In this document: positions 18,127 to 26,454 of the stretch, piece by piece
Numbering within the stretch: the stretch's first letter is position 1
Layout: every line of letters begins with the position of its first letter
Assembly: GCA_965262875.1 (NCBI GenBank)
Contig: OZ253569.1
Location: 6,386,001 to 6,450,000 of the forward strand
DNA: 64,000 bases
Direction of reading: 5' to 3'
From: JBALVT01 sp965262875
Lineage (GTDB): Bacteria; Pseudomonadota; Gammaproteobacteria; Pseudomonadales; Halieaceae
Translations under genes and position numbers: made by a program
Notes under the pieces: model-generated
What the model saw: the letters and a program-made list of their open reading frames with translations, nothing else
What the model was told of the DNA's origin: nothing
The model's database searches: none

Positions 18127-19115
18127 ATAACGTGATTACCCATCGCCCTGCAAGACGGCCATTGTCGCAAGCGTGCCGTGCGCTGGGACTCAATCGCAGC
18201 AGTGTTTATGCGCACAGAAAACGAGCTGACAGTGATCTAGAGCCGCAACGTTCTCGGCAGTACGCTGTGCAACCGAGAGCACTGAGTGCCGAGGAACGCG
18301 CAACGGTAATCGATACGCTGCACAGTGAACCTTATTGTGATCAGCCACCAGCTGAGGTCTATCACCGCCTGCTTGAGCAGGAGCAATATCTGTGTTCGGT
18401 GAGCACCATGCACCGGCTACTTCGCAGCATGCAGGAGACCGGTGATCGGCGCAATCAGCGGCCTGCACAGCACCATGCCATACCGCGGCTGTTAGCCACG
18501 GGCCCGCACGATGTCTGGACATGGGATATTACGAAACTGCCGCTGGTGCGACGGGGCATCTACTTATCACTATATGTGGTGCTCGACCTGTTCAGCCGCT
18601 TTGTCGTGGCCTGGATGGTTTCACGCAAGGAAAATAGCGCGCTAGCCAAGCAGCTGATGGACGAGGCCACCACCGGCTATGGTATTGAGCCTGGTCAACT
18701 TACCCTACACCAGGATCGTGGTTCACCGATGATCGCTCACGGGTATTTGGACTTGATGCGAGAATTGGATGTTACCTGTAGCCATAGCCGCCCTCGAGTG
18801 AGCAATGATAATGCGTTCAGTGAAAGTCAGTTTAAGACGCAGAAATACCAACCGGATTATCCCGGTCGCTTTGACACGATGTCACACGCGCGGCTCTGGT
18901 GTGAAGGTTATTTCCACTGGTACAACTTCAAACACCATCACAGTGGGCTGGCAGGGTTTACCCCGGAACAGGTCTTTACAGGACGATATCGTGACGTGGT
19001 CGAGCAAAAGAGCAGCGAGCGCTTGATGAACGTTACCGGCAGAACCCCGAACGCTTTGTTCGAGGACGACCGAGAGCATCATTGCCACCAGCAACAGTGG
19101 CAATCAACCCCGTAG
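18123..19115 (+). pseudogene. IS3-family transposase OrfB, copy 2, frameshifted C-terminus
   Basis: The DDE core is intact (DITKL, HQDRG and SESQF motifs as in copy 1). A 2-bp insertion after the GRYRDVVEQK codons (about 19011) then changes the frame, and the protein ends at 19115 after 330 residues with an unrelated tail. The lost residues include the conserved VNFPTLTAAGYVK end. The catalytic domain could still work, but the change suggests reduced activity compared with copy 1. Confidence 0.8.
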
Positions 19116-19236
19116 AGTCCAGCAATGATGGGACCATGCGTTGCGACCGTGTTAACTTCCCGACACTCACGGCCGCCGGTTATGTGAAATAGATGTTATC
19201 TTTAAAATGACTGTCCATATGAGGTTGACACCTTCC

Positions 19237-19241
19237 GTGAC
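19237..19241. repeat. Right copy of the 5-bp target duplication GTGAC
   Basis: Partner of 466-470. It lies directly outside IS3 copy 2, inside the PEP-CTERM gene. Confidence 0.75.
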
Positions 19242-19455
19242 CATCCGAGACCAGCGAGTCCTAGGCCGAGCAAGGCGAGGGTGGCAGGTACAGTTACAGT
19301 TACAGTTACTCGCTCGTACTGAAGATTATCCAAACCACCGCTACTCCCCCCGCCAGCGCCGCCTGCGAGAACATATGCTATATTGGCAGTCCCAGAAGTA
19401 AAGCTCATGGTTTCAAACTGGCTGGTGCTGAGGCTTGCCGTAGTGTAGCTGCCTA
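19242..19455 (-). pseudogene. Middle and sorting-signal part of the disrupted PEP-CTERM protein
   Basis: Read leftward from the IS630 end, the frame gives GSYTTASLSTSQFETMSF, a glycine-rich stretch, LDNLQYE, then TVPATLALLGLGLAGLGWS. A DN-x-x-Y motif, then a proline motif, a hydrophobic helix and a basic end define PEP-CTERM domains. The usual P-E-P is reduced to V-P next to three short VT repeats, so the sorting motif may itself have slipped. The frame continues without loss into 20610 once IS630 and one TA are removed, and into 470-449 once the IS3 structure is removed. Confidence 0.8.
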
Positions 19456-20609
19456 GTGTAGGTCGTCAAACAGTTTGTAACTTATTAAGTTTCTCTCTGC
19501 CACGCTTCACTTTCTCCAATATGTCACTCGCGGATTTGGTCCAGATATAAGGCGCTGGCGCTTGATTATGAGTCTCAATGAACGCCATGACTGTTTGCTC
19601 AAGTTCTTCCACACTGCTAAAGACACCTCGTTTCAATTGCTTTTCAGTTAGCTCCCGAAAAAACCGCTCCACCATGTTTAACCACGATGCGCTGGTTGGC
19701 GTAAAGTGCACATGGAATCGCTGGTGATATTTCAGCCAGCTTTTTACCTTCGGGTGCTTATGTGTGGCGTAGTTGTCACAGATAATATGAATCTCTTTAT
19801 CCTTGGGCGTCGACTTATTTATTTGGCGGAGAAACTTCAACCATTCTTGATGGCGATGCCGTTCGGCGCAGGTACCTAACACTTCCCCTGTCAAGATGTT
19901 CAATGCCGCAAACAAGGTCGTGGTGCCATGACGTTTATAGTCATGGGTCATTGTCGCCGCCCTGCCTTTTTTCATCGGCAAGCCCGGCTGCGTTCTATCC
20001 AGTGCTTGTATCTGACTCTTTTCATCACAACTGAAAACAATGGCATTTTCTGGCGGTGATAAGTAAAGGCCGACGATTGCCTCCAACTTCTCGGCAAACT
20101 CTTTATCGTTCGATACCTTGAATGTATTTATTCGGTGTGGCTTCAAACCGTGGCTTTTCCATATCCTGCCCACCGAGGACATGCTAATGCCGGCCTTATC
20201 TGCCATGAGACGCTGGCTCCAATGCGTAGCGTTTTCCGGTGTCTCTTGCGTCGTGAGTCTGATCACCTGTGCAACCTTGCGTGAACTGATTTTCGGTTTT
20301 CGCCCTGGCCGATACGCATCCTGGCTGATGCCTTCGACTCCACTGTCTGCATAGCGTTCTCGCCAGCGGCCAGCTTTCTGTCTCGTAATGCCCAGTTCAA
20401 AACCGATCTCTTCATTGGTCATGCCCTTGCCGGCCAGAAGAACAATTCGCGAACGCTCCGCCAATCGGACCGAGACAGAACGCGATTTAGATAACTTACT
20501 CAAACCCAAAACTTCGTCATCAGACAAAACAATTTCTACTGCAACACGTACGACAAGCTCTCTATATAGGGAAGAGACTATATGGTACACTATTTATGAC
20601 GACCTACAC
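19456..20609 (-). mobile_element. Complete IS630-family insertion sequence
   Basis: The element is 1154 bp with inverted repeats starting GTGTAGGTCGTCA and TA on both sides (19454-19455 and 20610-20611), the usual IS630 target. It lies inside the PEP-CTERM gene; removing it with one TA joins D-M-L-L to G-S-Y-T-T in frame. Confidence 0.92.
19466..20590 (-). CDS. IS630-family transposase
   Basis: This 374-residue transposase has an N-terminal HTH region (GKGMTNEEIGFELGITRQ). The DDE domain follows, with FSCDEKSQIQALDR, then IICDNYATHKHP, then LNMVERFFREL giving the catalytic D, D and E. The DEK-x-QIQALDR motif is characteristic of this family. The frame is intact, so the element may still be active. 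The first codons overlap the terminal repeat region; a start a few codons later is possible. Confidence 0.9.
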   Translation of the reverse strand: MYHIVSSLYRELVVRVAVEIVLSDDEVLGLSKLSKSRSVSVRLAERSRIVLLAGKGMTNEEIGFELGITRQKAGRWRERYADSGVEGISQDAYRPGRKPKISSRKVAQVIRLTTQETPENATHWSQRLMADKAGISMSSVGRIWKSHGLKPHRINTFKVSNDKEFAEKLEAIVGLYLSPPENAIVFSCDEKSQIQALDRTQPGLPMKKGRAATMTHDYKRHGTTTLFAALNILTGEVLGTCAERHRHQEWLKFLRQINKSTPKDKEIHIICDNYATHKHPKVKSWLKYHQRFHVHFTPTSASWLNMVERFFRELTEKQLKRGVFSSVEELEQTVMAFIETHNQAPAPYIWTKSASDILEKVKRGREKLNKLQTV

Positions 20610-21013
20610 TAGCAACATATCTGATACGTCAAATACCTGAAGAAAGCCGATATCGGATCCGTCATTTGAAATATAATCGATCGCTAAGAAATTGGTTAAA
20701 GCACCAAAATCAATACGCATTGATAGAAAGCCCGGCTCCCTAAAGAGATGGGGGAAACTGCTGTTAGTCCCAAAGGAAAGGGCCCCTGTAGACGCAGTGA
20801 ATGGTTCTACTGCTTGTGTTGATGGGTTACTGGCCCACTACCAAAGCCACCACCAACGGCTGAAAGACTCACCCCTGCGAATGCATTTGAGATATCTGTT
20901 CCAGCCGCGAACGCATCGGGGTCAACTGTCACAAGAGTGGCATGACTCGCCAATGAGCCAAGAGAAAATGCCATGCCGATAATAAGCTTACGCATCGTTT
21001 TACTCGAATTCAT
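20610..21013 (-). pseudogene. Signal-peptide part of the disrupted PEP-CTERM protein
   Basis: An ATG at 21013 preceded by AGGAAG starts MNSSKTMRKLIIGMAFSLG with an A-S-H-A cleavage site, a clear Sec signal peptide. The mature part (ATLVTVDPDAFAAG) runs to about 20830. There one base is gained or lost: the next residues make sense only in another frame (PSTQAVEPFTAS, MRIDFGALTNFLAIDYIS, FLQVFDVSDMLL) up to the IS630 end. The intact protein would have been roughly 200 residues, exported and anchored or processed through its C-terminal PEP-CTERM signal. Confidence 0.75.
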
Positions 21014-21381
21014 AGTCACTTCCTATAATCATTAGTGAACGTGTATTTGTGTTCGTAAACATGATGCAAATACCATACCAACCCAGTAAACACGTGGCCT
21101 CCAGCGGCTCCACCCTAAGATATAACCAGTATTTGTAAAGAAAACTGACAGCTATAACCTGCTTATATAAGGGTTGTTGCCAGTGAAAACTCACTGTCTT
21201 CTGCTCGTGGTCAATACTCTCATCGTGTTGCTCTACCCCATTGTCACTGAGATACCTTTGGGATACTTTTGTGATACCCCAGTGCTATACTCAACGAACA
21301 CAGCAAGAACCACTACAGGACATCTGAAGAGGCAAGTATTCGCCACAGGCCCTATCCATACGAGTTTCTTGGAGAATACAT
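21014..21381. other. Region upstream of the PEP-CTERM gene
   Basis: No convincing gene here. It should hold the PEP-CTERM promoter (minus strand). A 102-codon plus-strand frame crosses a tRNA remnant and looks accidental. Confidence 0.4.
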
Positions 21382-21449
21382 TCCGAGTGCGCTCAGTACC
21401 CCGAGCGTTAATCAATGGGTCGCTGGTTCGAGCCCAGCAAGCGGAGCCA
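21382..21449 (+). pseudogene. Degraded tRNA-Asn (GTT), 3' half well preserved
   Basis: From 21407 the sequence reads GTTAATC as in a tRNA-Asn anticodon loop. A perfect T arm follows (GCTGG-TTCGAGC-CCAGC), then AAGCGGA, a G discriminator and an encoded CCA at 21447-21449. Upstream, TCCG at 21382 partly pairs with the acceptor and GCTC/GAGC could be a D stem, but about seven bases of the 5' anticodon stem are missing. It is either a decayed tRNA gene or the 3' tRNA piece left by an integrative element that used tRNA-Asn as its attachment site. Confidence 0.6.
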
Positions 21450-21528
21450 AATACTGAAAAAGGACTGCAGTGTAGCCAATAGGATACCGTGCAAGGAGTC
21501 CGGGGCAGGTTGACCTCAATTCTTGCAA

Positions 21529-22194
21529 CTATTCAAATTGATCTACAAACTTTTCAAACCGGCTTTCCAAATCAACTAGCTTTTCACGCAGCGCGTTCAC
21601 TTGTAGCTCAAGCTCTTCAACTGCAGCGTTGCCCGTCGCCGCACTCCTGGAGCCAGACAATTCGGGAGAGACAGCTTCTGTCACTTCACCGCAAAATAAG
21701 TGTGCATAGCGAGCCTCTTTGCGCCCGACCTGGCGAGGCAACATCGTCACGTAGGGACCATGCGAGTTCTCCACCAGCCCCCCGAGAACATCAGTGACGG
21801 CATCCGAGTTCGGGAACTCGTAAATACGAGAACAGCGAGTGCGAATTTCCGCAGACGTTTGCGGGCCTCGCAGAAACTGCACACAGAGAACCGCCAGTTC
21901 CGGCAAGGAAAAATTGAACTCGTCGAACAAGCGTTGATGTAATTTGTGCTGGTATTTGACCACACGGTTGCGCCCCGATTGGTAAGTGGACGCAAGCTTG
22001 TTCTCCATCAAAGTATCCAGAGCGGCCAGAACCTCCGACTCGTCCATATTTCTAACCGGTTCACGGCTGGATTTTTGATTACAAGCCGCGACAAGTCCGT
22101 TTAAGGTTAGCGGATAGGCATCGGGGGTTGTAGCTTGCTTCTCGATGAGGCAACCCAATATCCTGACTTCTACTGTCGATAGAGCTAAATTCAA
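21529..22194 (-). CDS. yceH: YceH family protein (DUF480)
   Basis: This 221-residue protein begins with the family signature EVRILGCLIEKQATTPDAYPLTLNGL and has two winged-helix domains (about 1-90 and 90-170). It then has a leucine-rich coiled coil at the C-terminus (VEELELQVNALREKLVDLESRFEKF). YceH proteins are widespread in Gammaproteobacteria; their molecular role is not settled. It stands alone on the minus strand, about 50 bp upstream of the end of the CBS-domain gene. The frame is intact. Confidence 0.88.
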   Translation of the reverse strand: MNLALSTVEVRILGCLIEKQATTPDAYPLTLNGLVAACNQKSSREPVRNMDESEVLAALDTLMENKLASTYQSGRNRVVKYQHKLHQRLFDEFNFSLPELAVLCVQFLRGPQTSAEIRTRCSRIYEFPNSDAVTDVLGGLVENSHGPYVTMLPRQVGRKEARYAHLFCGEVTEAVSPELSGSRSAATGNAAVEELELQVNALREKLVDLESRFEKFVDQFE

Positions 22195-22247
22195 AGTGAT
22201 TAATCCGCTAGAGGTGTGTCAATCATTATTCTAGCAGGACTCTGGGG

Positions 22248-22682
22248 TCAGTACCCTCCGGCGATATATTGCTCTAGTTGTTTAATCGCAGACGCCTGTT
22301 CCGAGATCACCTGTTTCACTACATCCCCGATGGTAACGATGCCCATCAATTGCTCCCCATCGAGCACCGGTAGATGGCGTACCCGCTCGGCAGTCATCAT
22401 CACCATGCAGTCCTGTACGGTATTCATCGGCGTTACGGTCAATAGGTCCTGCGTCATCAGCTCGCTGACGGCGGTCTCTCTGGAGAACTTGCCCTGGAGA
22501 ACTAATTTCCTGGCGTAGTCTCGTTCCGTAAAAATACCTACCATCTTGGTCGCCTCGACAACCAATAGCGCGCCCGCATCCTTCTCCTTCATCTTTTGCA
22601 GGGCTTCATAAACCGTGGCCTGCGGCGCAATCGACCAGATATCGGTACCCTTGGATTTTAACAGCGTTTCGACAGTAGTCAT
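22248..22682 (-). CDS. Protein with paired CBS domains
   Basis: This 144-residue protein consists of two CBS domains (about 8-60 and 75-135). The first shows VYEALQKMKEKDAGALLVVE then MVGIFTERDYARKLVL. The second shows VTPMNTVQDCMVMMTAERVRHLPVLDGEQLMGIVTIGDVV. Paired CBS domains usually bind adenosyl nucleotides such as AMP, ATP or SAM and sense energy state. It has no fused effector domain, so its partner is unknown. A GGGAG motif precedes the start. Confidence 0.85.
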   Translation of the reverse strand: MTTVETLLKSKGTDIWSIAPQATVYEALQKMKEKDAGALLVVEATKMVGIFTERDYARKLVLQGKFSRETAVSELMTQDLLTVTPMNTVQDCMVMMTAERVRHLPVLDGEQLMGIVTIGDVVKQVISEQASAIKQLEQYIAGGY

Positions 22683-22910
22683 TTTGTGGATCTCCCTCCG
22701 CCCGCACTTCTACCCTTGATAGTAGGCAACTTTTGCCAGTTAGCAAATATGCATGAAAAATCGACAGTGGACGAGTTATCTCGCTAGAGTCGGATTGGAG
22801 AACAGAGCCTCTCTAACAAATAAATGCACCCCCCTTTATTTCAGGGCTATAGTTTTCATATTGCGCTCAGGATATTCTTAAAATGGAATCGTGAATCTAA
22901 GGAGAAAAGA

Positions 22911-24413
22911 ATGATTAAAACGGTTGGTATTGTGGGAGCAGGTTTTGCCGGAGTCACGGCTACCAAAATACTGAACTCCTTCGGCTTCGACGTCACGGTA
23001 TTTGAAAAGGAGGCGGACATGGGTGGCGTTTGGTCAGCATCGCGGCGTTACCCGGGGTTGACGACCCAGAACCCGCGCGATTCCTATTCTCTGTCGGATT
23101 ACCCGATGCCAAAAGACTGGCCGGAATGGCCGTTTGGAGAGCAGGTACAGTCTTATATTGAGGACTATACTGAGCACTTTGGCATTGCGGGGGATATTCT
23201 ACTGAACACCACAGTTATCCATGCGAAGCTGAACGCCGAAAATCAAACCTGGACGGTAAGCGCCGAACGAACAATAGCCGGTGGAGGCACTGAGGAAATT
23301 CTCAAGACCTTCGATTTACTGATCGTTGCCAATGGTATCTTCTCCATCCCGTTTATTCCCCCATTCGAAGGTGCCGATGAATTTCAATCTGCGGGCGGCG
23401 AAATTCTCCATACCAGTCAATTCACTGACCCCGAGATTACCCGGAACAAAAACGTGCTCGTTGTCGGTTATGGTAAATCATCCTGTGATGTCGCCAATGC
23501 TACGATGGGAATTAGCCACAGTACAACTATGGTTGTTCGCCACTTGATATGGAAGATCCCCAAGCTGATCGGCAACGTAGTGAACCTCAAATATATCTTT
23601 CAAACCCGTTTAAGTGAGGCCCTCTTTCCATACATCAGAATGACCGGGTTTGAACGATTCCTGCATGGCGTTGGTCGGCCGCTGCGCAACGGCATGATGA
23701 ACGGCATAGAGTGGGTCATTCAAAGGCAGCTGAACCTACGGGGCGTAGGCCTGCACCCGGGAAACAAGCTGGAAACCATCTCCCGCAGTACTATCAGCAT
23801 GGTCACGCCAGGTTTCTTCGAGAACATCGCCGAGGGCAATCTCCAGTTCAAAAATAGCACGGAAATTGTCACGCTGCGGCCAGGCGAGGCAGACTTGAGT
23901 AGCGGAGACACGGTTCCGGTGGATACGATAGTGTGCGGTACAGGCTGGCAGCAGATAGTCCCCTTTCTTGATCAGGATATTATGGACAAGGTTACGGATG
24001 AGGAGGGTAATTTTCGCCTGTATAAATCTATTCTTCCACTGGGTGTTCCCAACCTGCTATTTAATGGCTACAACTCGTCGTTTTTCAGTCAGCTCAATGC
24101 CGAAATCGGCGCACTGTGGATGACGGAGTACATTCTGGGTGGGATTGAGCTGCCAACGGAAGATACTATGAACCAATGGATAGACGAGCGGCTGGCATGG
24201 ATGAAAGCACGCACAGATGGTAAACATTCAAAGGGAACCAATATAATCCCGTTTTCTGTGCACCAGATGGATGAATTGCAGAAGGATATGGACCTTGAAC
24301 TCAGCGTTCTAAAGCGTTTCAGTCAATGGTTTGTACCCATCACGGGCCGGGACTTCAAGAGCCTCACAAAGCGATTGCAGGAGCGACATGGAATTGTGCC
24401 GGATCACGTCTAA
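22911..24413 (+). CDS. Flavin-containing monooxygenase / Baeyer-Villiger-type oxygenase
   Basis: This 500-residue FAD- and NADPH-dependent monooxygenase would insert oxygen into a small organic substrate. The FAD-binding GxGxxG is at residues 9-14 (GIVGAGFAG). The FMO fingerprint is FQSAGGEILHTSQFTDPE, and a second nucleotide site is VVGYGKSSCDVA. The start chosen is the ATG at 22911, preceded by AAGGAG; the frame extends 29 codons upstream without a better signal. It is a single-gene unit on the plus strand. The natural substrate cannot be read from the sequence. Confidence 0.85.
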   Translation: MIKTVGIVGAGFAGVTATKILNSFGFDVTVFEKEADMGGVWSASRRYPGLTTQNPRDSYSLSDYPMPKDWPEWPFGEQVQSYIEDYTEHFGIAGDILLNTTVIHAKLNAENQTWTVSAERTIAGGGTEEILKTFDLLIVANGIFSIPFIPPFEGADEFQSAGGEILHTSQFTDPEITRNKNVLVVGYGKSSCDVANATMGISHSTTMVVRHLIWKIPKLIGNVVNLKYIFQTRLSEALFPYIRMTGFERFLHGVGRPLRNGMMNGIEWVIQRQLNLRGVGLHPGNKLETISRSTISMVTPGFFENIAEGNLQFKNSTEIVTLRPGEADLSSGDTVPVDTIVCGTGWQQIVPFLDQDIMDKVTDEEGNFRLYKSILPLGVPNLLFNGYNSSFFSQLNAEIGALWMTEYILGGIELPTEDTMNQWIDERLAWMKARTDGKHSKGTNIIPFSVHQMDELQKDMDLELSVLKRFSQWFVPITGRDFKSLTKRLQERHGIVPDHV

Positions 24414-24650
24414 ACGTGCGACAGCAACGAAACTAACAATATGGTGAGGGTCAACCAGCCTTCGATTGTTGCGCGTAATCCTGGTGCAAAGTTCTGAGAT
24501 GGAATCGAGGTGAAAGTAGTTAACCAGCCGCAGTCAAACTCGGTGGTTGAAACACGCATTTTGACAATTACCCTACGCTGAACTAGGTTGTAATAATGAT
24601 AATTCAGCGATAGAAAGGAAACAGAAAGCGATAGAACAGGAGAGCACAGG
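24414..24650. other. Gap upstream of the unknown three-gene cassette
   Basis: This is 237 bp without a convincing gene. The AT-rich portion at 24560-24640 is the likely promoter region for the cassette that starts at 24651. Confidence 0.4.
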
Positions 24651-25998
24651 ATGGCAAGAAGAGTTCGCAAACATTTACGAGCTAGGATTGCAGTTTCGGA
24701 TGCTATTGAGGAATTGGCATTTAAAATTGCAAATGATATATTTGATCAAAAATGGAGTAGAGCTGGCGTTAATCTACTGACGGCATCACTAGCCCAGCTA
24801 TCTTCAGAAGCGGTTCATGTCAACCGGCAACTCGAAACATTTGATCGCGGCACGCAGCTCGACGAGAGTTTACTTACCCTCTTCAAGGAATTATCCAAGC
24901 GACCCAATGGTCGCGCATTGCTGAAACTACAAGCAAGTGCGACCAAAGATAAAGTAATGGCCGCGTTATTTAAGAAGCTTGCTTCCGGTCAAAGTAGAGG
25001 GGTTAATCTCCCCGATCCTTCTCCCGCGCGAGCCACGAGCCAAAGGTGGCGATCATATACCTGTAGTTGGAACTGCTATAGCGATGTTGGCGATGGTACA
25101 TACCACATTCAACACTGCCAAAGCGAACCGCTATTCAGGAGATCAGGTTTACAGCACCTTGAAACAGATGCGCGGTGATTTGGAGCGATCGCTCTACGCA
25201 GTTTGTTTGCGGGGAACTAATCCCGTAGAGATTGCAGCTGTCGTAAATTCGTATGCAACGAACTTGTTGTCAAGCGTTGTTGATCTTACTCGTGCGACAA
25301 GAGAAGGTTCAGATGAGCTTGCCGAACTTTACGCGCAAGGTGCTGGAGGAGCAGCTGAAAAACTTGGGAATAACCTGATACAATGGAGTACGGAAATTCG
25401 TGAATCCGTGTCTTCGCTCACGTCTTCATGTGCTTTGTGCCTTGGAGGATTCACTGAGCAACATTCGTTTCTCACCGACCCAGAGCTCGTCGCGCAACGA
25501 GCTTTTGCTTTCGCTACACCAGACGGTAAAAATACAGAAATAGGCAGCTTTCAACAAGGCAAACTCTCGGACATTGCTGGCCGTGTTACGGATGTCAAAG
25601 TACGGAGAAAGGGTAATCACCTTATTACCACGATTGACCTAACCGACCCATCGAGCGGAAAATCGACGACCGCTGCACTATCATTTATTAATGGTCACAA
25701 TATGGGAATCACTATCGATGATTTCTTTAGCTGCACGGGAGTGTTTCACACTAAGTCCACCCTCAATCGCAGCAAACCCGCATTCCATATTGCTCAAATT
25801 CCCCTGGCAGCTTTATCCAAATCAAGTTGGCGAGCAGGGTTTCTGGATCTTGGAAGTACGTTTATGGAGGTGTGGCCTAACGGCCATTTGGCAAAGTGGA
25901 CGCTCGGACAACACACCACCACCGATTTTGAAAAAATTGGTACCGGCGCCGGAGAAGTCCTATACAGATTAACACCTAACGTCATTGGGAAGTGGTGA
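24651..25998 (+). pseudogene. Unknown protein, first gene of the TGT-like cassette (one frameshift)
   Basis: I do not recognise this family. The reading frame starts at an ATG after an AGGAG-like site and encodes a helical region (MARRVRKHLRARIAVSDAI, QLSSEAVHVNRQLETF). At the GGGG run 24999-25002 the frame is lost; dropping one G continues it as RGLISPILLPREPRAKGGD and on to a stop at 25998. The product would be about 449 residues. The second half has a hydrophobic stretch (VVGTAIAMLAMV) and a C-terminal beta-rich segment (DIAGRVTDVKVRRKGNHLI, then ITIDDFFSCTGVFH) that looks like an OB-type fold. It is followed 5 bp later by the next gene. The frameshift may be real decay or a homopolymer error. 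Confidence 0.55.
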
Positions 25999-26003
25999 TA
26001 GCT

Positions 26004-26381
26004 ATGCCTAAAAGACCAACGAGTGAAATAAGGAAAGCCTGCAAAAAGAAAAAGAATGCACTGAACCAAACTAGGGAGCTTATGGAGATTTTACGCGATG
26101 TTCTAGTAGAGTACCTAGACTCTCCTGACTATGAGGATGAAGTATGCGCGGACTGCGAGGAAATTGATTGCTCACTATTTGATAATGGCAAGGAAGCCGA
26201 ATTGGCAGATGCTCTAAATGAGACATGGGTCGGAAGCACGGGAAGCTGCCGGCAAAGTTTGATCGGCATATTAGAATATCGAACTGAAGGAGCCATTCTC
26301 CATTTTGATATGAAACGCACGCTCGACTTGATCGATAAAAGGCGGGAAGAATACGATAAATGTGTGCATAAGCAGGCATAG
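26004..26381 (+). CDS. Small cysteine-containing protein, second gene of the cassette
   Basis: This 125-residue protein is not recognised. It has a basic N-terminus (MPKRPTSEIRKACKKKKNAL), an acidic middle with several cysteines (DEVCADCEEIDCSLF) that could bind a metal, and a helical C-terminus (KRTLDLIDKRREEYDKC). It starts 5 bp after the preceding gene and ends 73 bp before the TGT-like gene, so it is probably co-transcribed with both. An in-frame start six codons earlier is less likely. Confidence 0.55.
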   Translation: MPKRPTSEIRKACKKKKNALNQTRELMEILRDVLVEYLDSPDYEDEVCADCEEIDCSLFDNGKEAELADALNETWVGSTGSCRQSLIGILEYRTEGAILHFDMKRTLDLIDKRREEYDKCVHKQA

Positions 26382-26454
26382 AGTTGTTAGTCAGACTCCC
26401 TATTCATAGAGGAATTTACCTCTACGATACGAACCCTAGTTGAGGAAGGTGTGC

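Larger units (their letters stand above)
471..19236. mobile_element. Putative IS3-bounded composite transposon carrying a restriction-modification operon
   Basis: Two direct copies of one IS3-family element (471-2063 and 17642-19236) enclose about 15.6 kb. The outer ends sit in the two halves of one PEP-CTERM gene with a shared GTGAC. The inner flanks differ: copy 1 abuts an IS66 interior, and copy 2 abuts an older inverted IS3 relic. The cargo is the AT-richer HTH-helicase-DUF4391-Mod-AlbA_2-Res operon plus an AlbA_2 fragment. Two routes fit. The whole unit may have transposed as a composite. Alternatively, a single IS3 was already in the PEP-CTERM gene and a circular molecule with another copy recombined into it. 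Both mean the cargo was acquired. Confidence 0.7.
17642..19236 (+). mobile_element. IS3-family insertion sequence, copy 2
   Basis: This 1595-bp element is the same as copy 1 apart from a few substitutions and a 2-bp insertion near 19011. The left flank is the older IS3 relic. The right flank is the PEP-CTERM gene with GTGAC at 19237-19241. It forms the right arm of the composite structure. Confidence 0.88.

Noticed and set aside
21174..21482. 102-codon frame upstream of yceH
   Set aside because: It runs through the tRNA-Asn remnant in a meaningless frame and has no good start signal.
24410..24670. 86-codon minus-strand frame between the monooxygenase and the cassette
   Set aside because: It overlaps the start of the plus-strand cassette gene and has no recognisable motif or ribosome-binding site.
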